54,512 bases of DNA from Syntrophaceae bacterium UBA1411 (GTDB taxonomy: Bacteria > Desulfobacterota > Syntrophia > Syntrophales > Smithellaceae): NCBI GenBank assembly GCA_002304995.1, contig DBPV01000076.1, positions 1 through 54,512 on the forward strand. Reading direction: 5' to 3'. The notes under the pieces were generated by a model. That model was not told the DNA's origin. It worked only from the letters and a program-made list of their open reading frames with translations, and did no database searches. The number at the start of each line of letters is the position of its first letter. Within the stretch, counting starts at the first letter, position 1. Below, piece by piece: positions 17,901 through 24,329 of the stretch. The position numbers and the translations under genes were made by a program.

Positions 17901-18710
17901 CAAATCGCCGGTTTGCGTCCGGCGCCGGAAATCGTCGGCAAGCGCCGCAGCGGAGATGTGTTGCTCAATTTCCCGCAAAGCTTCTTCACTGCCGAGCACG
18001 AAAGCCAGCGCAATGCCGGCGGAATCCCGCCCCCGCACTTCCAGGCGATCCAGCGCGTTTAAAAGCAAATTGAGTTTTCGGTATTTGCCGAACGCCGCCG
18101 GCATCAACTCCGCCGGTGTTTTCACTCCGCCCAGAGAGGCGATTTTTTTTAAATTGCTGAGGATGTCCCGCTCCAGCATCCAGTGGTTGTCTTTGAGCTG
18201 GATCAGCCGGCTGTGGATGGTTTCCAGATCGGTCGAGGAAAGGATTGCGGCCTGGACTTCCAGGTTTTTTTCTTCATCCGCCAGAAAGGCGGCCATTTCA
18301 TCGGCCAGCGCGGCGAGGGTTTCCGCTCGCCCGGCCTGGAAGAAAAGGTCTTTCTGGGCCTCTTCGGCTTTAAGGGACAAGATGGCCGCGGTCAGGGCGT
18401 CAAGCGAATCCTGGCTGCCCGCGTAATCGGCCGCTTGCGATCCCGGAGCGCCAACGGCCTTAAGTCCGGCGCTTTTTGCTTTCTGCCACAGATCGACGAG
18501 CGTGGCGCCGGCAGCTGACGCCGGGGACGGCTCCGTGCTCCGGCAGGTCATGAGACCGGCCAGGCCGCAGTTGAGCCGGTCGGGGAGCAGGGGAAAAAAG
18601 ATGATCGCGGGCGCGCTCACGCAAGCCGGGCGGCGGCCGACGTGGATACGGCACCGAAGAAGAAAAAGCAGAAAATTGTTCAAAAGACGGCACAATTTTG
18701 TATAACGCAT
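14979..18710 (-). CDS. Giant GlmS-like glutamine amidotransferase/double-SIS protein with insertions and added C-terminal domain
   Basis: GlmS makes glucosamine-6-phosphate from fructose-6-phosphate and glutamine. Class II amidotransferase motifs are present: CGLAG (Cys48, the likely nucleophile), RLEVRGRDSAG (222-232), THTRWASVG (331-339), LNGDIDN (371-377) and TTDTK (397-401). Two SIS domains follow: about 598-735 (ITQSGTTTDTN, SVASTKAF) and about 775-900 (VVGSGPNKAAADE, ENKKHIDL). AKTVTVGTSR near 1026 recalls the GlmS C-tail; some 210 more residues follow. Standard GlmS has about 610 residues. Extra material lies between Cys48 and 222 (about 150 residues), before THTRW (about 60), and after SIS2. 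The nucleophile normally follows the initiator Met directly; here ATG 18710 or GTG 18620 would leave a leader of 47 or 17 residues, so processing, or an unrecognised start, is implied. It heads the minus-strand amino-sugar run. Confidence 0.88.
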   Translation of the reverse strand: MRYTKLCRLLNNFLLFLLRCRIHVGRRPACVSAPAIIFFPLLPDRLNCGLAGLMTCRSTEPSPASAAGATLVDLWQKAKSAGLKAVGAPGSQAADYAGSQDSLDALTAAILSLKAEEAQKDLFFQAGRAETLAALADEMAAFLADEEKNLEVQAAILSSTDLETIHSRLIQLKDNHWMLERDILSNLKKIASLGGVKTPAELMPAAFGKYRKLNLLLNALDRLEVRGRDSAGIALAFVLGSEEALREIEQHISAAALADDFRRRTQTGDLRDASISLSRRAGKIHIAFTYKTYSIVGELGRNVAALRRAIENDALLKLFAGADTAAEIALTHTRWASVGSITEENCHPVNNHTCASLPAADGEKPQISVVLNGDIDNYAALRQALESGRDLIAPTVTTDTKIIPLQIEKYLEGGRTLAEAFRLAVNDFEGSHAIAMHSSLEPGKMFLALRGSGQSLYVGVAPDQYLFSSELYGLVEVMPRFVKMNGEAQNGSAAGQIFILDSQRGGLGGIDAFSYDGKKIALADEAVQTAEITTRDIDRGGFPHFFLKEISEAALSVRRTLRGKYRIAADGSSSVGVQFNLGADMVPDTVRAGLQDGRIRHIIVIGHGTAAVAGQAVADALSQRLKGTGIAVTARIASELSGFGLHEDLSDTLVIPITQSGTTTDTNRAVAMAREHGAFILAIVNRRQSDITAKAHGVFYTSDGRDIEMSVASTKAFYAQIVAGQILALCFAKLTRALSDDAIAVQLRHLETAPRLMNRIVARRDAIAAAVKKAAEKRYWAVVGSGPNKAAADEIRIKLSELCYKTISSDIVENKKHIDLSAEPLILVCAAGNPEEVLEDIAKDVAIFKAHKSTVIVFADDGDGRFDGTADTVIALPRAPSPLPVIFNTMAGHLWGYFAAQAIDEEAQFLRKFRGHLAEELRQRKEQRLSVFDIIADPSLGGTINAFYALFNERRQSGAFGALKGKTLSDLLLLMKYTAGKLPLQDIRQDFRDEKDLLSPFDLLDVTLGAAIDELSRPIDAIRHQAKTVTVGTSRKEKEAAGLIFDLMGALNITLKHLSYRDIRMISRIQPAFTAVRGYTVYDIHGLDAQGHPTEQSTIAVSAKGGAATYMKSRADQPTALMGVKRTIVSTGHAYLGRGKTDGSPILIVPFRTEGPEISHLLLIHVDYNEALGLPQKIAVLGYRYSDIRNLIDEYNLIWTDRYLEAFSLEFLFSEAVEVIAGRIKAQVVRREEAPSGKAPDAL

Positions 18711-19050
18711 AAAGTTCTTTTACCCGCGGCGTTTTATGTGTTTCGGGAAACGCTCCCTGTCTTTTTTTTTCAACAAATTTGTCTGGCGCAAGAGAACGAC
18801 TTTCGCTGCCGGCCGGGCCTGGGCCTTCGGACCGGCAACCGCAATAGTCTTTGATCTGTAAGGCATTGCGGAGTCTGCCAGGCGATGACGGCTGCCGGAC
18901 AATCGTCTCTTTTCCCGTTGCGCCGGCGGGACGTCTGCAAATCCTGCGGGCAGTTTTGCAAAAAACGTTCCTGAAATTACGGATGGTTTTTCTCGGCAGG
19001 ACTCTTTGATAAGAAGCGGTTCAAAACGGATAAGCGTATCCGGGGGTGTT
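18711..19050. other. 340-base intergenic region upstream of the GlmS-like gene
   Basis: The region separates the Fis-type gene end from the GlmS-like start on the minus strand. Short open frames exist but have no ribosome-binding site or family features. I see no tRNA, no convincing sigma-70 or sigma-54 promoter and no recognised riboswitch. An A-rich tract on the minus strand (complement of about 18768-18780) lies some 60 bases before the ATG. It probably holds the promoter and leader of the amino-sugar operon. If the GTG at 18620 is the real start, the leader extends to about 430 bases. Confidence 0.4.
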
Positions 19051-19362
19051 CTACTTCATTTTTTCGCACTCGATTCCCAGTTTGGCCATCTTGTCCGTAA
19101 AGGTGTTGCGGTTGATGCCCAGATAAGCGGCCGCTGTGCTTTTGACATAACTGGAGCGCCGCAGGGCGATTTTAAACAGACCCTTTTCCACCATGGCCAT
19201 GACTTCCTCGTGCAGCTTGCTTTTTCCGTTGTCGGACACGGCAAGGATGGTTGCGAGGTTATCGAGATTTTTTTCCAATATTTCTTCAACGGCCGCATGA
19301 CAGGTTTCATGCACGTCCGATAAGGCCGCCGGTTTGTCGTATTTTCTTGATTTTATGCTCAT
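19051..19362 (-). CDS. Small Fis-type helix-turn-helix DNA-binding protein
   Basis: The 103-residue protein ends in a Fis-family (HTH_8) helix-turn-helix: STAAAYLGINRNTFTDKMAKLGI at about 74-96 follows the pattern AAxxLGINRxTLxxKxxxL. The first 65 residues are mostly helical. Its length and C-terminal helix-turn-helix match Fis itself, a nucleoid protein and global regulator. They also match the isolated DNA-binding tail of NtrC-type activators, so a local regulator is possible. The ATG follows a GGTGGAG site. It lies 86 bases after the small membrane-protein gene on the same strand. Target genes cannot be read from this sequence. Confidence 0.8.
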   Translation of the reverse strand: MSIKSRKYDKPAALSDVHETCHAAVEEILEKNLDNLATILAVSDNGKSKLHEEVMAMVEKGLFKIALRRSSYVKSTAAAYLGINRNTFTDKMAKLGIECEKMK

Positions 19363-19430
19363 AAAAAAACTCCACCTGTGAATTCATCGCGGTTAATGAA
19401 AACATTCGGTTAAATACTGCTGATGCCTTG

Positions 19431-19450
19431 GACGGCGGGAACCCGCCGTC
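19431..19450 (-). terminator. GC hairpin overlapping the end of the small membrane-protein gene
   Basis: Eight-base arms GACGGCGG and CCGCCGTC enclose a GAAC loop, a stable tetraloop hairpin. It overlaps the stop codon of the minus-strand gene ending at 19449. No T-run follows on the minus strand, so it may stabilise or attenuate the transcript rather than end it. Confidence 0.4.
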
Positions 19451-19961
19451 AGTTGATCAGTTTGGTTAAAATGATCGCAACAATGATGCCCACCGCAATC
19501 CAGGTCAGGACAATCAGAGAGGTGCGTTCAATCGGCGCCTCCAGATAGTTTTTGACCTCTACTTCCACTCGTTCCGCTTCCAATTTTTCCGTCAGGTGAC
19601 GGATGAGATGCGTGTGGTCCTGCAGGAGGTTCGAGAATATATAAAACCCTTTGGTCGTCGTCAACAGGAAATACGCTTTGTTGCGCAAAATGACAAGGCC
19701 CAGGTGCGTGATTTCCGTCCAGGTAAAGGTTTTTGTTCGGAAAAATTTTTTAATGCGCAAACCGGTTTCGCCGGCGGCAAACGTCCGCTCGGACGCTTCG
19801 ATCGCGATCGACAGCGTGACGATAAACAAAACGCCCAGAAGAATTTTTTCCCAGGTTTCGCCGCTTACGCAACTGATGACAAAAAGCACCAGCAGCAGGA
19901 CGACTGCCGCGGTAAAGGGCAAACGGAAGGATTTCTTGATTTTGTAGATCTGGTCCGCCAC
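19449..19961 (-). CDS. Small membrane protein with PH-like (bPH) core
   Basis: The 170-residue protein has two hydrophobic segments at about 14-32 and 38-52, a soluble middle of about 55-145, and a C-terminal membrane segment at about 148-168. The middle reads as a beta-rich bacterial PH-like domain: TGLRIKKFFRTKTFTWTEI, then LRNKAYFLLTT and FYIFSNLL. The start is GTG at 19961, one base past the moaC stop codon, with GGGAG just upstream inside moaC, so translation is probably coupled to moaC. I do not recognise a specific function. It could equally be called a conserved hypothetical membrane protein. Confidence 0.7.
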   Translation of the reverse strand: MADQIYKIKKSFRLPFTAAVVLLLVLFVISCVSGETWEKILLGVLFIVTLSIAIEASERTFAAGETGLRIKKFFRTKTFTWTEITHLGLVILRNKAYFLLTTTKGFYIFSNLLQDHTHLIRHLTEKLEAERVEVEVKNYLEAPIERTSLIVLTWIAVGIIVAIILTKLIN

Positions 19962-19962
19962 G

Positions 19963-20460
19963 CTACGCTCCCGAATGTTTGACTGTTTTTCTCACGAAGG
20001 TGCCGCTTTTGCCGCCGCTTTTTTCAACGAGCAGAATGTCGCCGATGATCATTTCCTTGTCCACGGCCTTGCACATGTCGTAAATGGTCAAAGCGGCGAC
20101 ACTCACGGCTGTGAGGGCTTCCATCTCGACGCCCGTCGGTCCTACCGTCCGCGCTTCGGCTTCAATGATCACCTGCCGGTTGGGCCGGTCGACGGTAAAA
20201 TCGATATCCACGCCCGTCAGCGCCAGCGGATGGCACAGGGGGATGAGGTCGCCGGTTTTTTTCGCCGCCAGAATGCCGGCGATCTTGGCGGTGGTGAGCA
20301 CGTTGCCTTTGGCCATCCGGCCTGCCTCCAGAAGCGCGAGGGTTTCGCTTTCCATGGCGATGTGTCCGCGGGCCCTGGCTTTGCGGATGGTCTGGTTCTT
20401 CTGCGTGACATCCACCATTTGAACCTGGTCTGCATCATTAATGTGAGATAACTTTTTCAT
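19963..20460 (-). CDS. moaC: Cyclic pyranopterin monophosphate synthase
   Basis: MoaC acts with MoaA in the first step of molybdenum cofactor synthesis, closing the pyranopterin ring. The 165-residue protein has the usual length. Conserved parts are MVDVTQKNQTIRKARA, KGNVLTTAKIAGI, LIPLCHPLALTGVDIDF and MCKAVDKEMIIGDILLVEKSGGKSG; the last contains the catalytic Asp/Lys. I use ATG 20460, because a longer form starting at 20532 adds 24 residues outside the family fold. No moaA, moaB or moaE lies nearby; moeA is in the window at 39.9 kb. Its stop codon is followed almost directly by the GTG of the small membrane-protein gene. Confidence 0.95.
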   Translation of the reverse strand: MKKLSHINDADQVQMVDVTQKNQTIRKARARGHIAMESETLALLEAGRMAKGNVLTTAKIAGILAAKKTGDLIPLCHPLALTGVDIDFTVDRPNRQVIIEAEARTVGPTGVEMEALTAVSVAALTIYDMCKAVDKEMIIGDILLVEKSGGKSGTFVRKTVKHSGA

Positions 20461-20580
20461 GGTGATCGCTGGTATGAGTTCGTTTGATTTTTTTCCCGGC
20501 CGAAACAATTGGTCGAACCCTAGCACAGGCATCCGGCCGAGTCAAGGAAGTCGGATAATTTTTTCCGGCAAATTAAAAAC

Positions 20581-20609
20581 TTGAAATAAATGAATCGATT
20601 AGCTAGTAT
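20581..20609 (+). promoter_or_regulatory. Likely sigma-70 promoter of comM/yifB
   Basis: TTGAAA (20581-20586) and TAGTAT (20604-20609) are separated by 17 bases inside an A/T-rich stretch between divergent genes. Transcription would begin near 20616, about 30 bases before the ATG at 20646. Confidence 0.6.
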
Positions 20610-20645
20610 TTTTGTGCTTCCGAAATTTCCGTCCCGGAGAAAAAA

Positions 20646-22175
20646 ATGTTCATCAAGGTATTCAGCGTGAGTGTGATTGGAATGGACTCCTATCCCATTG
20701 CGGTGGAGGTGGACGTGTCCGACGGTCTGCCGCAGTTTGCCACGGTCGGTCTGCCGGACGCCTCCGTGAAAGAAAGCCGGGACCGGATCCGGGCGGCCAT
20801 CCGGAATTCCGGTTATCCTTTTCCCCGGTCCCACGTCACGGTCAATCTGGCGCCGGCCGATCTGCGCAAGGAGGGAACCGGCTTTGATCTGCCGATTGCG
20901 CTGGGCATTTTAGCGGCCGAGGAGGTTGTCGATCCCCGGACGCTGGACGGCTGTTCCTTTGTGGGCGAGTTGTCCCTCGACGGAGGCATCAAGGGCGTGC
21001 GGGGCGCTCTGCCTGCCGCGTTTAAAGCCAGGGAACAGGGAATCCGGTCCTTCTTCGTGCCCGGCGACAACGCTGCGGAAGCGGCCATGGTCGAAGGCCT
21101 TGACGTTTACGGCGTACGCGCGCTTCCCGACGTAGTGGAATTTCTCGCCGGACGGCAGACGCTGGCGCCGGTCCGTCTGGACATGGACGTTTTGCTCAAT
21201 AAAAGCCGCTTTTGTGAAATGGACTTATCCGACGTCCAGGGGCAGCGCCAGGCGCTGCGCGCCCTGGAAATCGCCGCCGCCGGCAATCATAATCTTCTGA
21301 TGATCGGTCCGCCGGGGTCCGGCAAAAGCATGCTGGCCCGGCGCCTGCCGACGATTTTGCCCGATCTGTCCTTTGCGGAGGCCATCGAAGTCACCAAGGT
21401 TTTTTCGGTCGCCGGTCTTTTGGATGCCGACGCGACGCTGATTGCGGCGCGGCCTTTCCGCGCGCCGCATCACACGATTTCCGACGTCGGTCTGGTCGGC
21501 GGCGGGCAGATGCCGCATCCCGGAGAAATTTCGCTGGCGCATCTGGGAGTCCTCTTTCTCGACGAGCTTCCCGAATTCCGGCGCAATGCGCTCGAAGCGC
21601 TGCGCCAGCCGCTCGAGGAGGGGACGATCACCGTGACCCGTTCGGCCGTGACCGCTGACTTTCCGGCGAAATTCATGCTGGTCGCCGCCATGAATCCCTG
21701 TCCCTGCGGCTATTTCGGCGACCGGCGGCGGAGCTGCCGCTGTTCCCCCCAGCAGATCCGCCAGTACCAGGCCAAGATATCGGGGCCGCTCCTGGACCGC
21801 ATCGACCTGCATATCGAAGTGCCGTCGGTCAAGTACCGGGCGCTTGCGGACTCCCGGACGGGCGAGTCGTCCGCCGCCGTCAAAAAGCGGGTGAGCGAGG
21901 CGCGGGCCGTGCAGAAGAAAAGATTCGGCAATGCGGCAGTCACGACCAATGCCCGGATGACGGAACAGCAGATCCGCGCGTTTTGCGCAATTGACGAAGC
22001 GTCGCATCAGCTCATGGAAATGGCCATCGAAAAGCTGGGGCTTTCCGCGCGCGCCATGAACCGCATTTTGAAAGTCTCCCGGACGATTGCCGATCTAGAC
22101 GGACGGGAGAAAATCGATTCCGCGCATGTGGCGGAAGCGATTTCCTATCGAAGCCTTGATCGAAGCCTGGTTTAG
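20646..22175 (+). CDS. comM: YifB/ComM family AAA ATPase (Mg-chelatase-like)
   Basis: ComM is a hexameric AAA+ branch-migration helicase that helps integrate incoming single-stranded DNA during transformation; YifB is the E. coli name. The 509-residue protein is full length. It has the N-terminal domain (IGMDSYPIAVEVDVSDGLP, VGLPDASVKESRDR), a Walker A GPPGSGKSMLARRLP (about 220), the LFLDELPEF Walker B and sensor segment, the AAMNPCPCGYFGD motif with clustered cysteines, and a C-terminal helical domain with LSARAMNRILKVSRTIADL. The ATG has a GGAG site and a promoter is visible upstream. A short terminator-like hairpin lies between it and ilvE. Presence of this gene alone does not prove natural competence. 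Confidence 0.93.
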   Translation: MFIKVFSVSVIGMDSYPIAVEVDVSDGLPQFATVGLPDASVKESRDRIRAAIRNSGYPFPRSHVTVNLAPADLRKEGTGFDLPIALGILAAEEVVDPRTLDGCSFVGELSLDGGIKGVRGALPAAFKAREQGIRSFFVPGDNAAEAAMVEGLDVYGVRALPDVVEFLAGRQTLAPVRLDMDVLLNKSRFCEMDLSDVQGQRQALRALEIAAAGNHNLLMIGPPGSGKSMLARRLPTILPDLSFAEAIEVTKVFSVAGLLDADATLIAARPFRAPHHTISDVGLVGGGQMPHPGEISLAHLGVLFLDELPEFRRNALEALRQPLEEGTITVTRSAVTADFPAKFMLVAAMNPCPCGYFGDRRRSCRCSPQQIRQYQAKISGPLLDRIDLHIEVPSVKYRALADSRTGESSAAVKKRVSEARAVQKKRFGNAAVTTNARMTEQQIRAFCAIDEASHQLMEMAIEKLGLSARAMNRILKVSRTIADLDGREKIDSAHVAEAISYRSLDRSLV

Positions 22176-22203
22176 TGGTATGAAAAAAACATTTTAGTCC
22201 AAA

Positions 22204-22226
22204 GACCGCCAGAGGCGGGCTTTTTA
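22204..22226 (+). terminator. Probable intrinsic terminator after comM
   Basis: Arms CCGCC (22206-22210) and GGCGG (22214-22218) enclose the loop AGA, and a run of five T residues follows at 22221-22225. The stem is short but the arrangement is right for a weak Rho-independent terminator. The ilvE ribosome-binding site (GAGGAAAC) comes directly after it. Confidence 0.55.
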
Positions 22227-22239
22227 TAAAGAGGAAACT

Positions 22240-23310
22240 ATGGAAATCAAAATCATCAAAGCGTTGCCGAAATATCTGAAACCCAAACCCGATGAAACCA
22301 AACTGGGATTTGGCCGGCATTTTACCGATCACATGTTTTCAATGAAATACAAAAACGGAACCGGCTGGCATGAACCCGTCATCGAACCTTACCACCTGCT
22401 GCAGCTCGACCCGACCGCCATGTGTCTGCATTACGGCCAGGAAATCTTCGAGGGGCTCAAAGCCTACCGCGGCAAAAAGGACGAAATCTACCTGTTTCGG
22501 CCGCTGGAGAACATCCGTCGGATGAACACCTCCGCCGAACGGCTCTGCATGCCCCCGATCGACGAAACCGTCTTTTTCGATGCGCTTAAAAAATTCGTTC
22601 TGCTGGAAAAAGACTGGATTCCCCGGGAATCCGGCTCGTCTTTGTACATCCGGCCGACGATGATTGCCACCGAGGCGGCGCTCGGCGTGCATCCGTCCGG
22701 CGAGTATCTGTTTTTCATCATTGCCGGACCGGTGGGCGCCTATTACGCTCACGGCTTTTCTCCGACCAAAATTTACGTGTCCAACGAGTATGTGCGGGCG
22801 GCGCCGGGCGGCACCGGACAGATCAAGGCGGCGGGCAATTACGCGGCGAGCCTTTACGCCAGCCGCATTGCCACCAACATGGGTTACACCCAGGTGCTGT
22901 GGCTCGACGCGCGGGAGAAGAAGTACGTGGAAGAAGTGGGGACCAGCAATATTTTCTTTCTGATCGGCGATGAACTCATCACGCCGCCTTTGGGCGGAAC
23001 CATTCTGCCGGGCGTCACCCGCGATTCCGTGATCAAACTGGCCGCCCATTTCGGCGTCAAGGTCAGCGAAAGGCCGCTGGCCATTGACGAAGTCATTGCC
23101 GCCATCGAAAAAGGAACGCTTCAGGAGTCCTTTGCTTCGGGAACCGCGGCGGTTATTTCACCGGTGGGGCAGATTTTTTACAACAACAAGGAATATCTCA
23201 TCAACAGCGGGAAGACGGGAGCGCTTGCCCAGAAACTGTTTAATGAAATTATGCACATCCAGTACGGCAGCAAGCATGATCCCTTCAACTGGCGCGTCCA
23301 GATCAGCTAG
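22240..23310 (+). CDS. ilvE: Branched-chain amino acid aminotransferase
   Basis: The enzyme transfers amino groups between glutamate and the 2-oxo acids of leucine, isoleucine and valine, using pyridoxal phosphate. At 356 residues it belongs to the longer class of fold-type IV aminotransferases (BCAT type). The conserved FEGLKAYRG is near the N-terminus. The PLP lysine lies in GQIKAAGNYAAS (about 195-206), and EEVGTSNIFF and the LPGVTRDSVI segment follow. The final HDPFNWRVQIS is typical of this class. The ATG has a GAGGAA site seven bases upstream. It is followed by the 311-base gap with DnaA-box-like sites. Confidence 0.95.
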   Translation: MEIKIIKALPKYLKPKPDETKLGFGRHFTDHMFSMKYKNGTGWHEPVIEPYHLLQLDPTAMCLHYGQEIFEGLKAYRGKKDEIYLFRPLENIRRMNTSAERLCMPPIDETVFFDALKKFVLLEKDWIPRESGSSLYIRPTMIATEAALGVHPSGEYLFFIIAGPVGAYYAHGFSPTKIYVSNEYVRAAPGGTGQIKAAGNYAASLYASRIATNMGYTQVLWLDAREKKYVEEVGTSNIFFLIGDELITPPLGGTILPGVTRDSVIKLAAHFGVKVSERPLAIDEVIAAIEKGTLQESFASGTAAVISPVGQIFYNNKEYLINSGKTGALAQKLFNEIMHIQYGSKHDPFNWRVQIS

Positions 23311-23374
23311 GGGGCCGTATCCGGAACCAGGCGCCGTCCGGTTTTTATGCACTGGATACCGGCACTTGAAACTG

Positions 23375-23420
23375 TATTCCACAAAGGTGTGGAAAACTCT
23401 GTTGATAACCATGTGGATAA
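23375..23420. promoter_or_regulatory. Cluster of four DnaA-box-like sites
   Basis: TGTGGATAA at 23412-23420 is the exact complement of the DnaA box TTATCCACA. TGTTGATAA (23400-23408) and TGTGGAAAA (23388-23396) are one-mismatch relatives on the same strand, and their starts are exactly 12 bases apart. TATTCCACA (23375-23383) is an inverted relative, making a perfect TTCCACA/TGTGGAA inverted repeat at 23377-23394. A 12-base phase places successive sites on nearly the same helix face. The sites could bind DnaA at an origin, a titration site or a DnaA-controlled promoter. Confidence 0.7.
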
Positions 23421-23458
23421 AAGCGGCAAGTCCGCGCGGGTCAGGCTTTTGGAGCAGA

Positions 23459-23477
23459 TTGCTTAAGGTTTAAGCAA
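23459..23477. repeat. Perfect inverted repeat TTGCTTAA-ggt-TTAAGCAA
   Basis: Eight-base arms with a three-base centre, 39 bases after the last DnaA-box-like site. It has no T-run, so it is more likely an operator or origin-associated palindrome than a terminator. Confidence 0.6.
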
Positions 23478-23621
23478 GAATTTATCGTAGCGATATCAAT
23501 GGTTTGTAGAATATGCCCTTTGATCATCGTCACTTACCGCACCGTGGGCAAAAGATATAAACGCCTTTGAAAAAAATGTGCCATTCGTGCCTGTTTGCGG
23601 GAGTTTTTTCCAAGGAAAAAA

Positions 23622-24317
23622 ATGAGCCGATTAAATCTTAATAAAAATGCGTCATTTCTGCCGGCCGCTTTGACCGGAGTGCTTTTCTGGCTCATCGTTT
23701 TTGCCGCGGCGGCCGGCGCCGAGATGCCGCCCCTTTCCGAAACCGTCGGCCGTTTACAGCAGATCTATGAGCGGACGCAGGATTTTCAGGCGAATTTTGT
23801 GCAGGAAACGACGGTAAAGTCCATCCGCAAAACGGAGGTGGAAGAAGGCGTCGTCTATTTTAAGAGTCCCCGGCAAATGCTCTGGGATTACAAAAAGCCG
23901 AAAGCCAAGAAACTCATCATCAACGCGCAAAAAGCCTGGCTTTATCTGCCGCAGGATAAAACCGCTTACACTCAGGACGCGGACAGGCTTTTCAAATCCG
24001 AGGCGCTCATCAAGTTTTTGTCCGGTCTGGGCAAACTGACCGAGGATTTCACGCTGCGCTATGCAACGCCTGCGGCCACGGACAGGAATGGCGATTACCT
24101 CCTGCAATTGTACCCGCGGGAAAAAGGCGCCTCCTATGCCTATCTGCAGATGACGCTTGATAAAAATTCGTTTCAGATCCTCGAAGTCAGTTTCGACGAC
24201 GTCATGGGCAACACCACCCGCCTGAAATTTTCCGCAATCAAAATGAATGCGGGGCTTTCCTCCAGACTGTTTCAGTTCCAGCCGCCCGCCGGCGTGAGCA
24301 TTTTCAAAATGCCGTAA
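23622..24317 (+). CDS. lolA: Outer-membrane lipoprotein carrier protein LolA
   Basis: LolA ferries lipoproteins through the periplasm from the LolCDE transporter to the outer membrane. The 231-residue precursor has a signal peptide (about 1-33, core AALTGVLFWLIVF, ending AGA). The mature part has the expected open beta-barrel pattern: RTQDFQANFVQET, VEEGVVYFKSPRQMLWDYKKP and GKLTEDFTLRY. I chose ATG 23622 because AAGGAAAA lies at the right distance; an upstream in-frame start at 23595 lacks one. No lolB or lolCDE is nearby. The methyltransferase gene converges 12 bases after its stop. Confidence 0.92.
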   Translation: MSRLNLNKNASFLPAALTGVLFWLIVFAAAAGAEMPPLSETVGRLQQIYERTQDFQANFVQETTVKSIRKTEVEEGVVYFKSPRQMLWDYKKPKAKKLIINAQKAWLYLPQDKTAYTQDADRLFKSEALIKFLSGLGKLTEDFTLRYATPAATDRNGDYLLQLYPREKGASYAYLQMTLDKNSFQILEVSFDDVMGNTTRLKFSAIKMNAGLSSRLFQFQPPAGVSIFKMP

Positions 24318-24329
24318 CGGATTTTTTTT

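Larger units (their letters stand above)
23311..23621. other. 311-base intergenic region between ilvE and lolA
   Basis: This gap holds no credible gene. It carries a cluster of DnaA-box-like 9-mers (23375-23420), an eight-base perfect inverted repeat (23459-23477), and then a relatively A/T-rich stretch to about 23600, including GATATAAACG and a TTTGAAAAAAA tract before lolA. Such a set resembles a replication-origin or DnaA-regulated region. No clear sigma-70 promoter for lolA stands out. Confidence 0.6.

Noticed and set aside
18790..18860. Possible tRNA or small structured RNA in a GC-rich part of the gap
   Set aside because: GC-rich segments can pair locally, but no cloverleaf, T-loop sequence or CCA end is present.
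23311..23621. Firm call of chromosomal oriC
   Set aside because: The box cluster is convincing, but there are no origin-linked genes nearby and skew cannot be measured from this window. Kept as a candidate only.
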